Assembly: GCA_021234155.1 (NCBI GenBank)
Contig: JAJEKV010000014.1
Location: 7,581,563 to 7,645,562 of the forward strand
Reading direction: 5' to 3'
Origin: Isoetes taiwanensis
Lineage: Eukaryota > Streptophyta > Lycopodiopsida > Isoetales > Isoetaceae
DNA: 64,000 bases
Shown: in pieces, positions 33,955-45,624 of the stretch
How positions within the stretch are numbered: position 1 is the stretch's first letter
How the letters are laid out: every line of letters starts with the position of its first letter
The notes under the pieces: generated by a model
The model's database searches: none
What the model saw: the letters and a program-made list of their open reading frames with translations, nothing else
Told to the model about the DNA's origin: nothing
Translations under genes and position numbers: made by a program

Positions 33955-34160
33955 TTTCCATCACTACCACTTACAGTCACTTACAGTCAAATTATAGTTA
34001 CACTTACAGTCACTTACAGTCAAATTACAGTTACAGTTTCCATCACTTACAGTCAAATTACAGTCAAATTACAGTGCCAAAATTACAGTAAAATTATAGT
34101 GCCAAAATTACAATCAAGTTTTGATTACAGTCAAGTTTTGATTACAATGCCAAAATAGTG
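33955..34160. repeat. short tandem repeat (CACTTACAGTCAAATTACAGT)n-like
   Basis: About ten imperfect units of ACAGTCAAATT and ACTTACAGTC type lie just beyond the 3' end of the recombinase gene, decaying toward 34160. Confidence 0.7.
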
Positions 34161-34278
34161 ATTCCAAAATATCACTAGTCCTCAGGAAATATCTGTTCAC
34201 AATTCACGTTTTCAAATTTGCTCATACCAGTAAAACCAAATTTGTTGTTCACAATTACATTTCTCATACCAGTAGAAA

Positions 34279-36737
34279 CTATGAAGATGATTGACCACCG
34301 ACATTACACTTTTCCATTGCCAGCTTCAACGCGTCAGCTAACATACCTGTAAGCATTGTTGGATCTAGGAGATTATAATTGTAGAAACTACAATTATTAT
34401 TAGTACCACCCAGGAAAGAGTGCCCTCCAGTATTGTTAATCGTCGAATCCACAATCTTCAACCCATTCAATTGTGGATAACGCTTTTCTACTTCATCCCA
34501 GAACTCATTATCAATCTCCGGATCATACTTGACAATATGATCACCATCATTACCCTTAACTTGTACAATCGAATCAACTAACTCCGTCCCCTGCATCCAC
34601 AAAAATATATTAAAATTACAAACATAAACCTAATAAACCTAAAACACAGTGCAAAAATTTACCTTAGTAGAAATATTTTGCCCTGAATCTACATGCATGG
34701 CATCGTCTGAAGCTTCTTTGACCTGAATAAAGTAGCATTAGCAATAAAAAATCAACGACATAAACAAATTCAATTATGAAGAAACAATACCGTGATAGCA
34801 GAACTTCTCTCGGAAACTGTCTCATTTAGCCTTGCTTTTTTCTGAAACAAACAATAAAAATGTCAACGAAAAAGCTTAAATTTAAAAGAACTAAAATCAC
34901 GTACCACAACATTATCGCAAAGGTTGTCAACTTCAATACAATTTTCAGAAATCGGAACAGGAACAGAACATTCTACTATTAGAACCTTTAACATTACAAA
35001 GTGAACGTTTCTTCGCTATCTCCTCGTTCAACACATGCTTATAAGTTCTTACGTTCCCATCACTATCAAAAGGACAAGCCAAAATGCTCATACAAGCATT
35101 AATTTGCAGCTCCTTTGTTCTGTCGTATCTGAAAAAAAATAGAATACATTAGAATAGACGAGAGACACAACATAAAGGATTATCTCACTTACTTTTGGTA
35201 CGATTCAACACGTTTATGTCCTGTAACCAAGCATCCAATTTCTGCAGGCACGCCAGCCAAAGATAACCTCGATACAGTAGTGACCCGACCACTTTTGTTG
35301 CTAAGTGTGCTGTCATTCACAAGACTACCCATTACATTTAACCAGGACCTGATCTTATTCGTCCCAACAGGGACTTTTTGGTACCAAACCTACACAAATA
35401 ATACAAAATAAGTAAATAGAACAAAGTCTTCCTGTAAAAAACAAATATGCTCCAGCTTAAGTCAATAGTACGGAAAGAAGTTTTCACTCAAGAAACACGC
35501 AATGATGCCATTAAACAGTTAAACAGATAATTTGAGACAGAAACATGCATTGAACAATAATAAAAAATTCGAGACATTAAAAAATGTACCACTTTAGATG
35601 GTCGAGTGATAGGCTGCAGAAAGAAGCTTCGAGGCTGAGACCCATCCTTTGGTGGAATATGCAACAAATAACGCTTGTAAGTAAATACAAAGTCCTCTTC
35701 GTGAGTCCATACAGGTGGTCTAAAATGCTCGCTGTCAAACTTTGTCACAGTGCAGCCATAAGTCTTGCTTACCCGTTCATGGTAGGCAACAAACTCACCA
35801 TAGCTATCATTCCCTAAACTGAAATCGCAATCCATTGTAGCATGAAGCTCCCTGTAACCTCTAATACCGAAACGTGTGACCACATAATAGCATAACCTCT
35901 TTTGTAACCCATGAACGTCTGTTACTTGATGCTCTGGATCTGCCAACAATTCTGTTTCAAGTCTAAAAGTTATCTCCGGGGCCTTCCTTTTCTTTGAGCC
36001 AATTCCAGCATGCCTTGCCCTCTCCGCTGCACCAATAAACGCTTTCTGAGCTCTCCCAAACATAGGATGGGTTACAATGTTGAACTTTGGAACTTCAACA
36101 CCCGTCTCTTGCATTATCATCTCCTGCTTCTTTCTGACAATTCTTCCAACTGTCTTGAAAAGATTGTTTAAACTACAAAACAGAAAGGAGAAAACTGATC
36201 AGACACTAAAGCGAAAATTAAAAAAGAAATAAAAAAACAAATTAAATATTTATACCTGCTGGCAGGGTACATCTGCCCATTATTCTTCTTTGTTTGTATG
36301 AGGAAACGTACCAACATTTCATTCAGATCAGGATAAGAGAGATCTTCAATAGGAATAGAGGTATCTTTCTTTGCAAACCTTCTCCACTCATCGAACTTCC
36401 CACGGGCCCAATTAGTTGCTTTTGCAGACCGATCCCTACTGCCATTGTACACATCGTGCATAATGTTGGGATCAAGTGGAAGAAACCTGCTGGATTCATC
36501 ATCCAGAATCTCATCTTGAATCTTAGTCCCTGTGTCACTATCAAGAACCTTATAGTCTTCATTAAACCAGGGTTCGTTGGATATTTCTCGCATAAAAGCT
36601 TCTTGTTCATCATTGATATTTGCATCTAAGAATGCATCCAGATCTTGAACATCTTCAATGTCACCTTCTAGAGTTGGATGCAAAGTAAAACTTGGTTTTT
36701 CTACCTCAGAAACCTGACCAGACTCAACAGAATCCAT
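34279..36737 (-). CDS. Crypton/DUF3504-type tyrosine recombinase, seven exons
   Basis: Exons (minus): 36737-36256, 36172-35590, 35389-35193, 35128-34905, 34841-34791, 34722-34663, 34590-34279, all with GT/AG borders and matching phases. After an acidic N-terminus, residues about 115-160 form the core-binding part (ATNWARGKFDEWR, LNEMLVRFLIQTKKNNGQMYP). Then come FGRAQKAFIGAAERARHAG and the first catalytic Arg in FGIRGYREL (about residue 265). Exon 3 has NKSGRVTTVSRL, where the usual H-x-x-R reads K-x-x-R, and GHKRVESYQK. The nucleophile-like Tyr follows nine residues after His, at the start of exon 4 (KYD). DUF3504 is the domesticated Crypton recombinase domain. Exon 4 holds a one-base frame conflict: read straight, the protein ends at about 481 aa, while exons 5-7 stay open in the other frame (about 635 aa in all). 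Gene or element: undecided. Confidence 0.75.
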
Positions 36738-36842
36738 ACCACTACAATGATAACTTGAATCTCCATTAGAAACTATCTGGAAACTAAGGAACAAAATACA
36801 TACCAACACTACAACCTGTAGTGAAATAACCTGCAAACACAA

Positions 36843-37570
36843 ATAAAATTTTAGTAAACACTTAAAAAAGAAACATTATGATCAAGCAGGTAAAACCATA
36901 CCTTCAACACCTTAAACTTTCCACTTGAAAAAAAACTCGAATAAGAGCTGCAATTAGCAACAATTCTTAGACCACTAGCAGCTGCTGTCATTGAAAAAAC
37001 AAGAAAGAAAATATTCCACATCCACTGCAAGTAATGCCTACAAGAAACAACTTGTAACCTGAAAAAGAAAACAAGAATTAAACTAAAACTTAGAATAAAT
37101 CATAAACAAGCATGAAATACCGAAAACTTGTAACCTAGAGACAGGAAATACCTTAAAATATTGCTGTGTTCCACAATATTTCTTCAGACGACCTTCATTG
37201 TAACGGACTTTCGCCAAGATTGTTGCAATAGAACTCACAAGCAAAGTAACTTCGAAGAAATCTTTACTGTAACGACTCTTAAGCAATAAAGCTTCACCTT
37301 AAGACATCTTCACAAAGATCACTCAAACACAGCTCCACAACCACACTAACCGTCAAAAATCGACAATAGAAAACGAGCGCCAACGGAAAGAACAGCAGAA
37401 TCAATCAAAGTTGCCAGAGATCTGTAATCTTCAACGGATGTTCTGGAAAATGAGCCGCTATAACAAAAACAAGCTTAAAATCTGTCTACCAAACCACATG
37501 CGCCAAACCAGCAGCTAAAAAGTCGATGCAGGACCCTAGCGCCATAGTTCCGGCGACAGAGCTTGGACGA
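36843..37570 (-). promoter_or_regulatory. probable 5' leader exons and promoter of the recombinase gene
   Basis: The minus strand has plausible non-coding exon ends (AAG/GTATTT near 37150 and GTTGAAG/GTATGG near 36898) upstream of the ATG at 36737. No TATA box was confidently assigned. The foldback element and palindromes lie immediately upstream. Confidence 0.35.
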
Positions 37571-37635
37571 AATGGAAGAGAGAGAAAATTGTGACGTGGC
37601 GTCAGAAAAGGGAAATTTCGGGTCTAAAAGGTTAC

Positions 37636-37770
37636 GGCGGGAAACTCCACTCGCAGGAGGTTTCCTGGAAGAAACCCCTGGTGGCGGCGCCGCTCGCGGC
37701 TCCCGCCGCTCGCGACGGCGCCGCCAGGGGTTTCTTCCAGAAAACCTCCTGCTCGCGGAAGTTTCCCCTT
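37636..37770. mobile_element. GC-rich foldback element, copy 1
   Basis: The stretch is an almost complete inverted repeat with arms of about 60 bp (GGGAAACT ... GGAGGTTTCCTGG on the left, mirrored by CCAGAAAACCTCC ... AGTTTCCC on the right). The core is CTCGCGGCTCCCGCCGCTCG. A second copy at 46404-46495 has the same core with one base less. The very high GC content stands out from the AT-rich flanks. It would fold into a long hairpin. No coding capacity beyond chance frames. Confidence 0.75.
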
Positions 37771-38140
37771 CCAAATTGGGCCCAATTTGGTGTTTGTCTG
37801 ACTGCTTATATGCCTCATCAAATTGGGCGGTCGCCCAATTTGGTATGGCAGTTTGTCGGACTGCTTACATGCATCCCTGTTTATCACTGTTTACTGGTCA
37901 TAATATAACAATTGATTATGCATGTCATATACTGATATCATATCAAAGAGAAGAGTTCGTGAGATGTAGTAATCTACCCAGAAAGCATTTTATATTCACC
38001 ATTTAAATTGGGCGACTGCCCTATTTACAAGCTTTTTCACCAGAAACTTCCATATCTATCATCCCCTGTTCACAGATTAAGATTCAAAAGATTCATTTAA
38101 ATCCTTATTTTTAAACCGTTTAAATTGGGCGATTTTGCCA
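37771..38140. repeat. palindrome cluster right of the recombinase gene
   Basis: CCAAATTGGGCCCAATTTGG at 37771-37790 is a perfect 20-bp palindrome with no spacer. 37819-37842 is a perfect copy of both 11-bp arms with spacer GT. 38005-38026 has one mismatch, and 38122-38140 keeps only the left arm. Short neighbours such as ACTGCTTA-ATGC and TTATGCATG-CAT also occur beside the left cluster at 33.7 kb. Confidence 0.8.
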
Positions 38141-39399
38141 GAAAATATTCCATTGACCTTCGCATGGTTTTGTTGATTCTGGATGAATCCTTATCTAAAA
38201 AGCTTCATTAAGAAGCTCAACAAAATAGAAGCCATAGCCTACCGGAATGGATTACTTGCTCCAGTTGTTTCCTGCTTGCAGCGGAATTGTAGCCTCCGAT
38301 CTTCTAACTTCAAAGCTGTTGCTGCATCTCCCAGAACTGTGTTGCAGGTACCGATGGGGCATGCATCTGAATCGGCCACAACCAAGTGCTCATCTTTGTC
38401 ATTGCCATCGCCCAGCTCCACCGCCGGCCTGTTACGTTAAGATATTAGGGTTAGATAATAGTTTGCCCTAAGTTAATGGTTGCCTATTTTTATGTTCCCC
38501 CTTTTTTAGGTGTATTCGAAGCATAGCCTATATTCTTCCATATCTAATTTAAATTCATGTATAAGGGTAAGATAATTGAGACATGGCTTGGTAGTGACCC
38601 GCGGAGACCCTTACAATATCATAACTGGGGATGCTGCAGTTCGTCTCAATTTTATCATTTTCTAGAAGTCTTTGAGTTTGCTTCACATGCAGCGATGGTT
38701 ATCCACAAGGATCCCACAAATTAGCATTCCTGAAAATTGGGGCAAAGCACGTGGCAGCACAAGGATGCACCACCGGACAAAAATCCGACCCAGTTATGAT
38801 ATTGTTTGGTGCTTGATTAGTGGTGGTGATAATATACACATATTCTCCTACCTCGACCTTGCATCCTAACTAGGTTTATGTCTATGCTAACATGGAGGTT
38901 GCGCAGGCATCTATTCTAATCAATGTAAGCATTATGATGGAGATAGTGACTATGAAAATTATATGTGATTTAAACTGTGAGTGTGGAGTCAAACATGCTA
39001 TGAGTATAGGACATGTTGGGCATCATAATGATTATCATCATGTTACCTTAATACATGTCTAAAGATATGTCTACTTTGATGTTAATGCAGGGATGGTGGC
39101 GCTTCTATGCTATTTAGAGTGGATTCAAATGTGACGCCGCCGCCATAAACCTCGATGCCCACTGTCACGGGGCATGCATTATTTTCACATGGTATATAGC
39201 ATGCCTCCTCTCTTGCGACTGTTGCATGTGAACCCAGCCTTCCCCTATCGTAATGGCTATGCCAGTTAATTGCATATGATGGAGATGGCAGCTAGTTGAT
39301 GAAATGTTGTATTGACGGAAGAATTCAGAAAATGGTCCATAAATTCAGGTTTTGTCCAAAAATAATGAAATTGTGCTTAATCACCTTCCTAAGCCATGG
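38141..39399. other. unassigned spacer
   Basis: The plus-strand frame 38183-38440 (85 codons, Ser/Ala-rich, start MNPYLKSFIKKLNK) looks faintly like an organelle-targeting leader but has no continuation. Nothing else is recognised. Confidence 0.3.
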
Positions 39400-41530
39400 T
39401 TACGCTCGTAAGTACTCTTGGTCCATATACACAAGCATGGGATTAACCTCCATCAGGTAGAAATTCATCTTAGTCCCTTTTTCACGCCACAACCTCTCAA
39501 TTACCTTAGATTGCACTATATCCCTGACACTTGCATCAGAATCCAGCCAATCTTGTACATCCAACCCCCATTTGCTTGCCCACATTTTAACATCAGAGAA
39601 CCATCCATTCTATTCTCAGAAGACATTTGCATTCCAGATTCCTATGTATGGAAGCCTATCATCCTCCAAGCTTTTAACCCGATTAATGTACACAATTGTC
39701 TGGCACAAGGCCTCTGCCTCTAGTGGGAGCATTCCAACCTCTGACAAGATCATTGTATAAGGCACCTGTTTCTGACTCCCAATTCCTCCCGCAAAAACAA
39801 CTTAAAAACCCCCTCTATTTTGATCCAGAGCTTTCCCGAGATAGATGGCCCCCATATGGGAGATCCATAAAGCACAACCGTTTGAACCAAGGTTCGAAAA
39901 AGCATTTTACGCAAGTGCCATGTTTGCAAACTTGCCTTATGATATCTCCTCAACATGCTATATAGTGCTGATTTACCTCCTGCTATTCTCTTCATGATGC
40001 ACTCCTTCCAACTGTAATTAGAGCTAACCTCTAAGCCCAAATAGTTGTATGTATCAACTACCTCCAGTTTATCTGTCCCATAAAAGAAGTCTGTTTTTTG
40101 CCACAGTCCCAAAAATCATGCATTTTGATTTTGACATGTTTACCTTCATACTCTGATCTTTAGAGAACAGCTCCAAGCTATCTAGATGTACTTGTAGGCC
40201 CATTGGATTTTCTGAAATAAGAACCACATCGTCAGCATACATCAATAACTGAATTAAGTGGTTACTAAGAGGCATCTCTGTTTGTCCTGTCACACGTATC
40301 CATTCTTCTAATGAATCAATGTAAAGCCCAAAGAGCGCCAGTGATAAGGGGCACCCTTGTTTCACACCGATTGTACTTTTGATTTCATCTGGAAGTTTTA
40401 CTGAAACTTTTGCAATGACCTATTCATATAGTTTTGTGACTGCACCTCGCAAGGATGTTGGGATACCTAATCGTTCCATTCCTTCCTGCAATCCTTCCCT
40501 TGGAACGGAATCAAATGCCTTTGTGAAATCAATGAAGGCCAAATACAACGCTTTTCTAGGACGTTTTGCCCTCTCAATAAGGCAACGGAGTGTCATGATA
40601 TGGTCATAATTACTACTGTGGTTCCTTCAAGAACCAGCCCGACATACTGGTCTCTTGCCCTTTTCCTCCGTCCAGTCACTTATTTTACATTCAAGTAAAC
40701 CACCAAAAACTTTTGCAAACACGCTACTAACCATAATTGTGCAATAGCTGTGCACATCATGCTTATCACCTGATTTGAAAATAGGGACTACCTTGCAAAC
40801 TTGCCATGCTCTAGGAAAACCGTCTTTAGCTGCTCTATTCAAGACTGCAGTCAAATATGAGATCATACAATCCCCTCCCCATTTCAATAATTTGGCTGAG
40901 AGCCCATCTATGTCTAATGCTTTACCATTTGACATTGTCCGTAGATAATCCTGCACCTCTGATTTAGTAAATAGATCTTCATGCACCTCAATTTCTTTCA
41001 TGACAGTAGCCCCAGGAACATAATAAACTTGCTAGACAAATTTCAGCAACTCACCTACATTCAAAGGCGTATGATCATGATCCAGTTGAGTGGTAGCCCA
41101 AAATCTCTTGGGCTCTTCTTCTAACAGTGCCTCTAGCTCCACTTGACGAGTTCGCTGGAAAGATCTTTTCTTCCTCTTCAAAAACTTCTTATACTAGCTC
41201 GGTTTACATTTCAGACCTTTTGGCAAAGATTTCTGCATATCTGCGCACTCCAGATCCCACCAAGATTTAGATCGCTTTGCTGGCCTATGCTTTGTCATTC
41301 CAAAACTCTGTTTGGCAGCACCCAAAATTGCAATGGTTAACACCGTTGCATCAATTTCAGTCCTGCTCTCTACCAAGCTTTCAATTTGCCTTTCAAAACT
41401 TTCTTGATATAGATGTTTCAGTTTATAATTTAGCTTGATTCTATGAACAAATTCCTTGCTAGCAGCCTGTTTTTGTAGCCTTTCATTCAAAGGGAAACAT
41501 AGAGGAGCATGAATGCTTTGCAACCAACTT
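39400..41530 (-). pseudogene. LINE ORF2 reverse transcriptase relic
   Basis: Read leftward: a linker after the endonuclease (RSKSWWDLECADMQKS), SEVQDYLRTMSNGKALDIDGLSAKLLKW and WQVCKVVPIFKSGDKHD, then in the gap LAFIDFTKAFDSVPREGL (RT motif A). KQGCPLSLALFGLYIDSLEEW and the catalytic YADDVVLIS follow, then TYNYLGLEVSSN and LYGSPIWG. These are the ordered blocks of a plant LINE reverse transcriptase. Stops and frameshifts occur between blocks. The endonuclease and terminal zinc finger are absent, so both ends are truncated. Confidence 0.88.
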
Positions 41531-42640
41531 TATCTTAGATGGTATGCAAGAACATTATTTATGTAGGTTGACCCACCCGAGAATAATCATCTTAAGGGTA
41601 AAAAACCAATGATTCCAAGTAATGCAATGAGTTGGCTTCTCTAAAGGAATACAATCAAAGAGTAAATCAGTCAGTTTGGACATGCAAGATAATGAATATA
41701 CAAGCTATGCAAGGTAATGAGTTTAAATGCCCCCTTTTTAAATTCAAGCACATGATGCCTAAAACCTTGGTTACAAGCACATGGGATGCCCATCGAAGGG
41801 GGCAATTCTCTAGTTATAATATAAGATGAACTCCTGAAAGAAGATTGAATGAAGAGGTGTGTTACATGCATTTTTTAAGACCAAGTCCAAATGTTCAAAC
41901 ATGGAATGTCGACTCGTGAATTGGAACCAACCAACAAGTCTGCCATGTTGTTTTCGAGTAAACATTAGAGAGAGGCCAGTTGTTCTAGGGCCAAACAAAG
42001 TTAAAAACTAGTAGGAAGAAATTATAACCACAATGTCCAACTCAGGTCCATAAAAGCAAACATTAGAGGCAACAAATTCTGTATATTGGATACTGACGGA
42101 GGCTAAGGCAAACATGGAAGAAACATAATGGAATGAATGAATGCTTCCATTCATCAAAGCCAGTTGAGCTAAGAGTATATTGAAATAGTTCCATTGACTA
42201 ATACGATTCTGTTAACATAGTGAAGAGGCAAATTTAAGAAAGAACGAATAAAAAGACAAAGAAAACGACTCGCATAAACATTAAAAGTCCAGTCCAACTT
42301 CGTTTTTGCATGTTCGTCCTAAGGTTAGAAGGAAAAAATTTTATTCATTTCAAATACTTTGCATACACTGGTTCTTGCCCAGAATTTCTAGTTAAAGTTG
42401 GACAAATCCAGTTTTTAAAGTAGATTGCCCGTAAGTATCAATAAAGCACGTCATTATGGTGGTTTAGGCAAAATCTAAATTTGAGGTCTGGTAGCACTCA
42501 ACTTCTTGATGAGAACCATATTTGAACCTAAGACCAAACTATAAAAAACTATAATGGATCTTGATATATGCATTTTGCCAAGCTTCTGAAAACTCAATGT
42601 CATAAATAAATTTAAGGGGTATATAAAATAGGCATTACAA
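41531..42640. other. unassigned spacer downstream of peptide gene 1
   Basis: No recognised domain on either strand; only short chance frames. The part near 42640 is presumably the 3' untranslated region of the minus-strand peptide gene. Confidence 0.4.
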
Positions 42641-42652
42641 AGTCATTTCAAT

Positions 42653-43080
42653 TCAAACTGCGGGAGGCGGTGGAGATGGTGTATTCACCGTATTGTGGCT
42701 TGGATTCGTATAATCTGATGTTGTCACCTGCAAAAGCCTGCGGTTTTGGATCTGCGCAGCTTCTTCAAATTTAAGCAGTAAGTTTTTTGATTCGTCCTGC
42801 ACGCAAAATCTTGTTAATATGGCTTAAATCTGTATAATTTCATTGTAAGATCGATTTTAAGCTCGGCAGAAAGAAGCAGATTGACGTACTTTTAAATTTA
42901 GGCGGCTTAAATTGCGAATTGGAAGGGCTGCAAGGAAAATGGCTGTTGCAAGAAATACATATATAGAATAAAACGTATTAATTAGTGCAGAATAGAAGAA
43001 AACGTACATAAAGATGGTCTGGCGATGAGAAACAGGGCGAAAAAGATCGCCAAGAACAGGGGAGGCCGTCGTTCCGCCAT
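42653..43080 (-). CDS. secreted sulfated-peptide precursor, PSY/RGF type (gene 1)
   Basis: Three exons: 43080-43008; an exon of 45-60 bp ending at AAA/GTACGT near 42888 (two alternative in-frame acceptors, AACAG or CTTGCAG); and 42796-42653. The start MAERRPPLFLAIFFALFLIA is a clear signal peptide. Exon 3 gives NRRLLQ, then the C-terminus DYTNPSHNTVNTP followed by SPPPPAV. DY with a following Pro is the tyrosine-sulfation motif. The spacing D-Y-x-x-P-S-x-N and the later Pro-Pro match PSY1-type peptides; the start also fits RGF/GLV (D-Y-x-N-P-x-H). Known: such peptides act outside the cell through LRR receptor kinases on growth. About 90 aa. The ORF is split by introns and so is easily missed. 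Confidence 0.65.
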
Positions 43081-44221
43081 ATCTAATGGTCAGATCAGAA
43101 ATAAAATGCTAGCGTATTAATGGTGTATAAAAAATTAAAGTCAAATGGCTTCACACCTAAATAAGTATTTTCTGAGTCTTTCCTGGCTCTTTCAGTTATC
43201 AAACTTGATTCTAAGCACCGCCATTTGCAAATCTATCTTCAGTTTTACTTTGTTGACAAAATCGTTGTCTTCTTTTGAAATGCTGGGCCCTGCAGTGCTG
43301 CACAGAAATAACAAAGAATACTGCATGTTGTATGCAGAAAAAAACAGTTTTAAATCCTTAGCAAAAGACTCATTATCTTGCCCTCAATTACCATCCATTT
43401 TGCGGCTTTGAAGCTTATCTGTCTATCATCTGTGTTGAATATTTGAAAACAGAAAATCCGAGCACTTGATCCCTAAAATTCCATAGAAGCCATTGTTATG
43501 TTCTCATCGTCCATAAAAGTTTGGCCTCATTGAGTAGTGAATGCTAAAATTCAACTACAATTCAATTTTACATAATCTTGAATTTTCATCTTTCTTTTAC
43601 TTCTCTGAATTTTTAGATTGATGATCCCCGTATGTTGTTGCTTTGCATTGGATGGAATAATCTAAAGACCTTTATTACATAGTTGCATACAAAAAGAATA
43701 TGTTGTCAAGAGACCAGGTGTGGCATTTAGATCACGATAGTATGAACTGCAAATCGTGCGTCCTATTCTACAGCAACCAATTGAACCCCAAAAAAAGAGA
43801 GCAATCCGATGAAGCAAGAGCTATTGAGGATTGTTATCTATTCCATTCTATTTTATTCGTTGGGAACAGATGATACCACATACTGAACCAAAATCATATG
43901 TTAAAGATTTTTCCTCTTCCAATTCCATTGGGTAACCTATCTATATATTGATTGAATAAAACGTTGGTGTCTATCTGTTTATATATTGATTGAATGAAAA
44001 GTTGGTATTGAGTAACTCTATCTATCTATTGAATATCTTCTGTACTAATTCAGACGATGCGACTACAGATGAGCTGGAGACGGTCAAATCAACCGACAAA
44101 GGAAAAGTCAACACTGAATTGAAGCTTTCATGGAAATTTCGTAGATGTGCTGGCGTCTTCAATAAAATCCAAGGATGTTATTCAAATAAGCGCGCCCCTA
44201 AATACACGATATAAAGCAGCC
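43081..44221. promoter_or_regulatory. shared divergent promoter region of the two peptide genes
   Basis: 1.14 kb lies between the two start codons, which point away from each other. No protein domain was seen in its open frames. A TATAAAG at 44211-44217 is too close to the second ATG to be its TATA box, so the true starts are unknown. Confidence 0.4.
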
Positions 44222-44578
44222 ATGGCAGACACAAGGGTTCTACTAGTGCTTGCAATTCTTCTGATAGCTTCAACTTGTTTGGGTATGTATGTAGGAATAT
44301 CGAAGTAAAAAATAAATAAAGTGACATAGTGGGACTAATCTGAGTTTTGCAGGTGAATCACAAGAAGAGGAATACATGGCGATGGTGGGTGGAAGAAGAG
44401 GCCTTTGTGCTTTCAAAAATTCGCCCAAATTTGCACAGGTATTTTGTTGGGCATAAAAGGAGGAGGATAAATATTAACGTTCGGTATGGTTTTGCAGCTG
44501 GAGTTTTCTAATGACTACGGCGGCCCAGTGCATAGTACAAACAAGCATAATTTCAACGCGCCTTCACCAGTTTACTGA
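44222..44578 (+). CDS. secreted sulfated-peptide precursor, PSY/RGF type (gene 2)
   Basis: Exons 44222-44282, 44353-44438 and 44498-44578 join with GT/AG borders in phase to a 75-aa protein. MADTRVLLVLAILLIASTCLG is a signal peptide. Then GESQEEEYMAMVGGRRGL and the C-terminus SNDYGGPVHSTNKHN, ending NAPSPVY. Asp-Tyr with an acidic setting is a sulfotransferase (TPST) site. Aligned to RGF1-type peptides the D, Y, P, H, H and N positions agree. Compared with PSY it keeps DYG and N-x-H but has extra residues. The basic RRGL pair before the peptide parallels NRRLLQ of gene 1. The ATG has a strong context (GCAGCCATGGC). Divergent neighbour of gene 1. Confidence 0.62.
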
Positions 44579-45018
44579 TCTTTGCTTCTTCAAAACGCAT
44601 GCACAACCTAACTTCCAATACTTAGACAGGTCTGCAAATGCCCGCTTACTTATAAATTAGCCAGTTTTTGGACTAAATCGATTAGCCATGCTGTTGTCTT
44701 ATGGAATCGAAGTGTTCAATTATATATATGTGAGGTGTTCTTTTTCCTAGTGTATATATGAAAGATGCAAGCTTGATATCAATCTACTCCTTTGAAAAGT
44801 ATTTTGTAGGCGCCTACTAAATTAATTACAAAACAAGCAGTACAATGTATTCTGTACTTAATGGGTTGTTTTCATCTTTTAGTATGGGCCATTGATGGGG
44901 AGAATATTCCATTGTGCTACATCAAAGGCCTTGAGTTTTTTTTGCCTTCAAACCCAGGCAACTTTCAATGGTGCAAAGTAAACCAACAAGAACCAATGGA
45001 TACACATACGTAAATATT
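44579..45018. other. unassigned spacer
   Basis: 3' flank of peptide gene 2; nothing else recognised. Confidence 0.4.
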
Positions 45019-45168
45019 GGGGGAAGGGGCTTTTTTCCTCCTAGATTTCAGTTTTTATTTCCTCTTTGGAAACTTTTGTTGGTGGTGAAGCTTGGGGGAA
45101 GGGGCTTTTTTCCTCCTAGATTTCAGTTTTTATTTCCTCTTTGGAAACTTTTGTTGGTGGTGAAGCTT
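45019..45168 (+). repeat. perfect 75-bp tandem duplication
   Basis: 45019-45093 and 45094-45168 are identical over 75 bp, from GGGGGAAGGGGC to GTGGTGAAGCTT. Because 75 is a multiple of 3, the open frame through it repeats 25 residues. The identity suggests a recent event. Confidence 0.9.
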
Positions 45169-45624
45169 AAGCGGTGCCATCAGTATTGTTTTATACAGGA
45201 AATTGAAGGTGTACACACATTATAGACGAGACCTTATAGACAATTTCAATTTGTACACACTTATAGACAAGAAATTCGAGTCCTATTATCCCATTATCAG
45301 AAGTTTGGAAGTGGTAATCCCAGATACAACCCAAAACATTCCTCTTTCTTCCCTACAGAGGTCTTCCTTCAGATCAGTTATAGTAAAAGATTCTCTGCTA
45401 GCTCAAACGCAGTCAGCTAATACTGCATGCAAGCCAATCAACAACAAAATGACAGAGCAGAACATGCTTTCCTCCGGCATACCGTCGAGAACTGCAAGAA
45501 AGAAACAAGAAAGGGTTAGAAATAAATAAGGAAACTTCAATCCACGAAAAAAATATAATAAAAAACCCTAAGAAGCTTGAAAACTCGCAGATCTTCTCGC
45601 CACAACTCACAGGAACTCGTCGAA

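Noticed and set aside
33160-34160. CRISPR-like or bacterial repeat array
   Set aside because: The repeats are contiguous tandem units without spacers, in a plant nuclear setting with introns.
37475-37908. Overlapping Arg/Pro/Gly-rich ORFs on both strands
   Set aside because: They read through the GC-rich foldback element; the hairpin itself removes stops in several frames.
43145-43411. 88-codon ORF between the two peptide genes
   Set aside because: No domain, and it lies in the shared promoter interval; chance frame.
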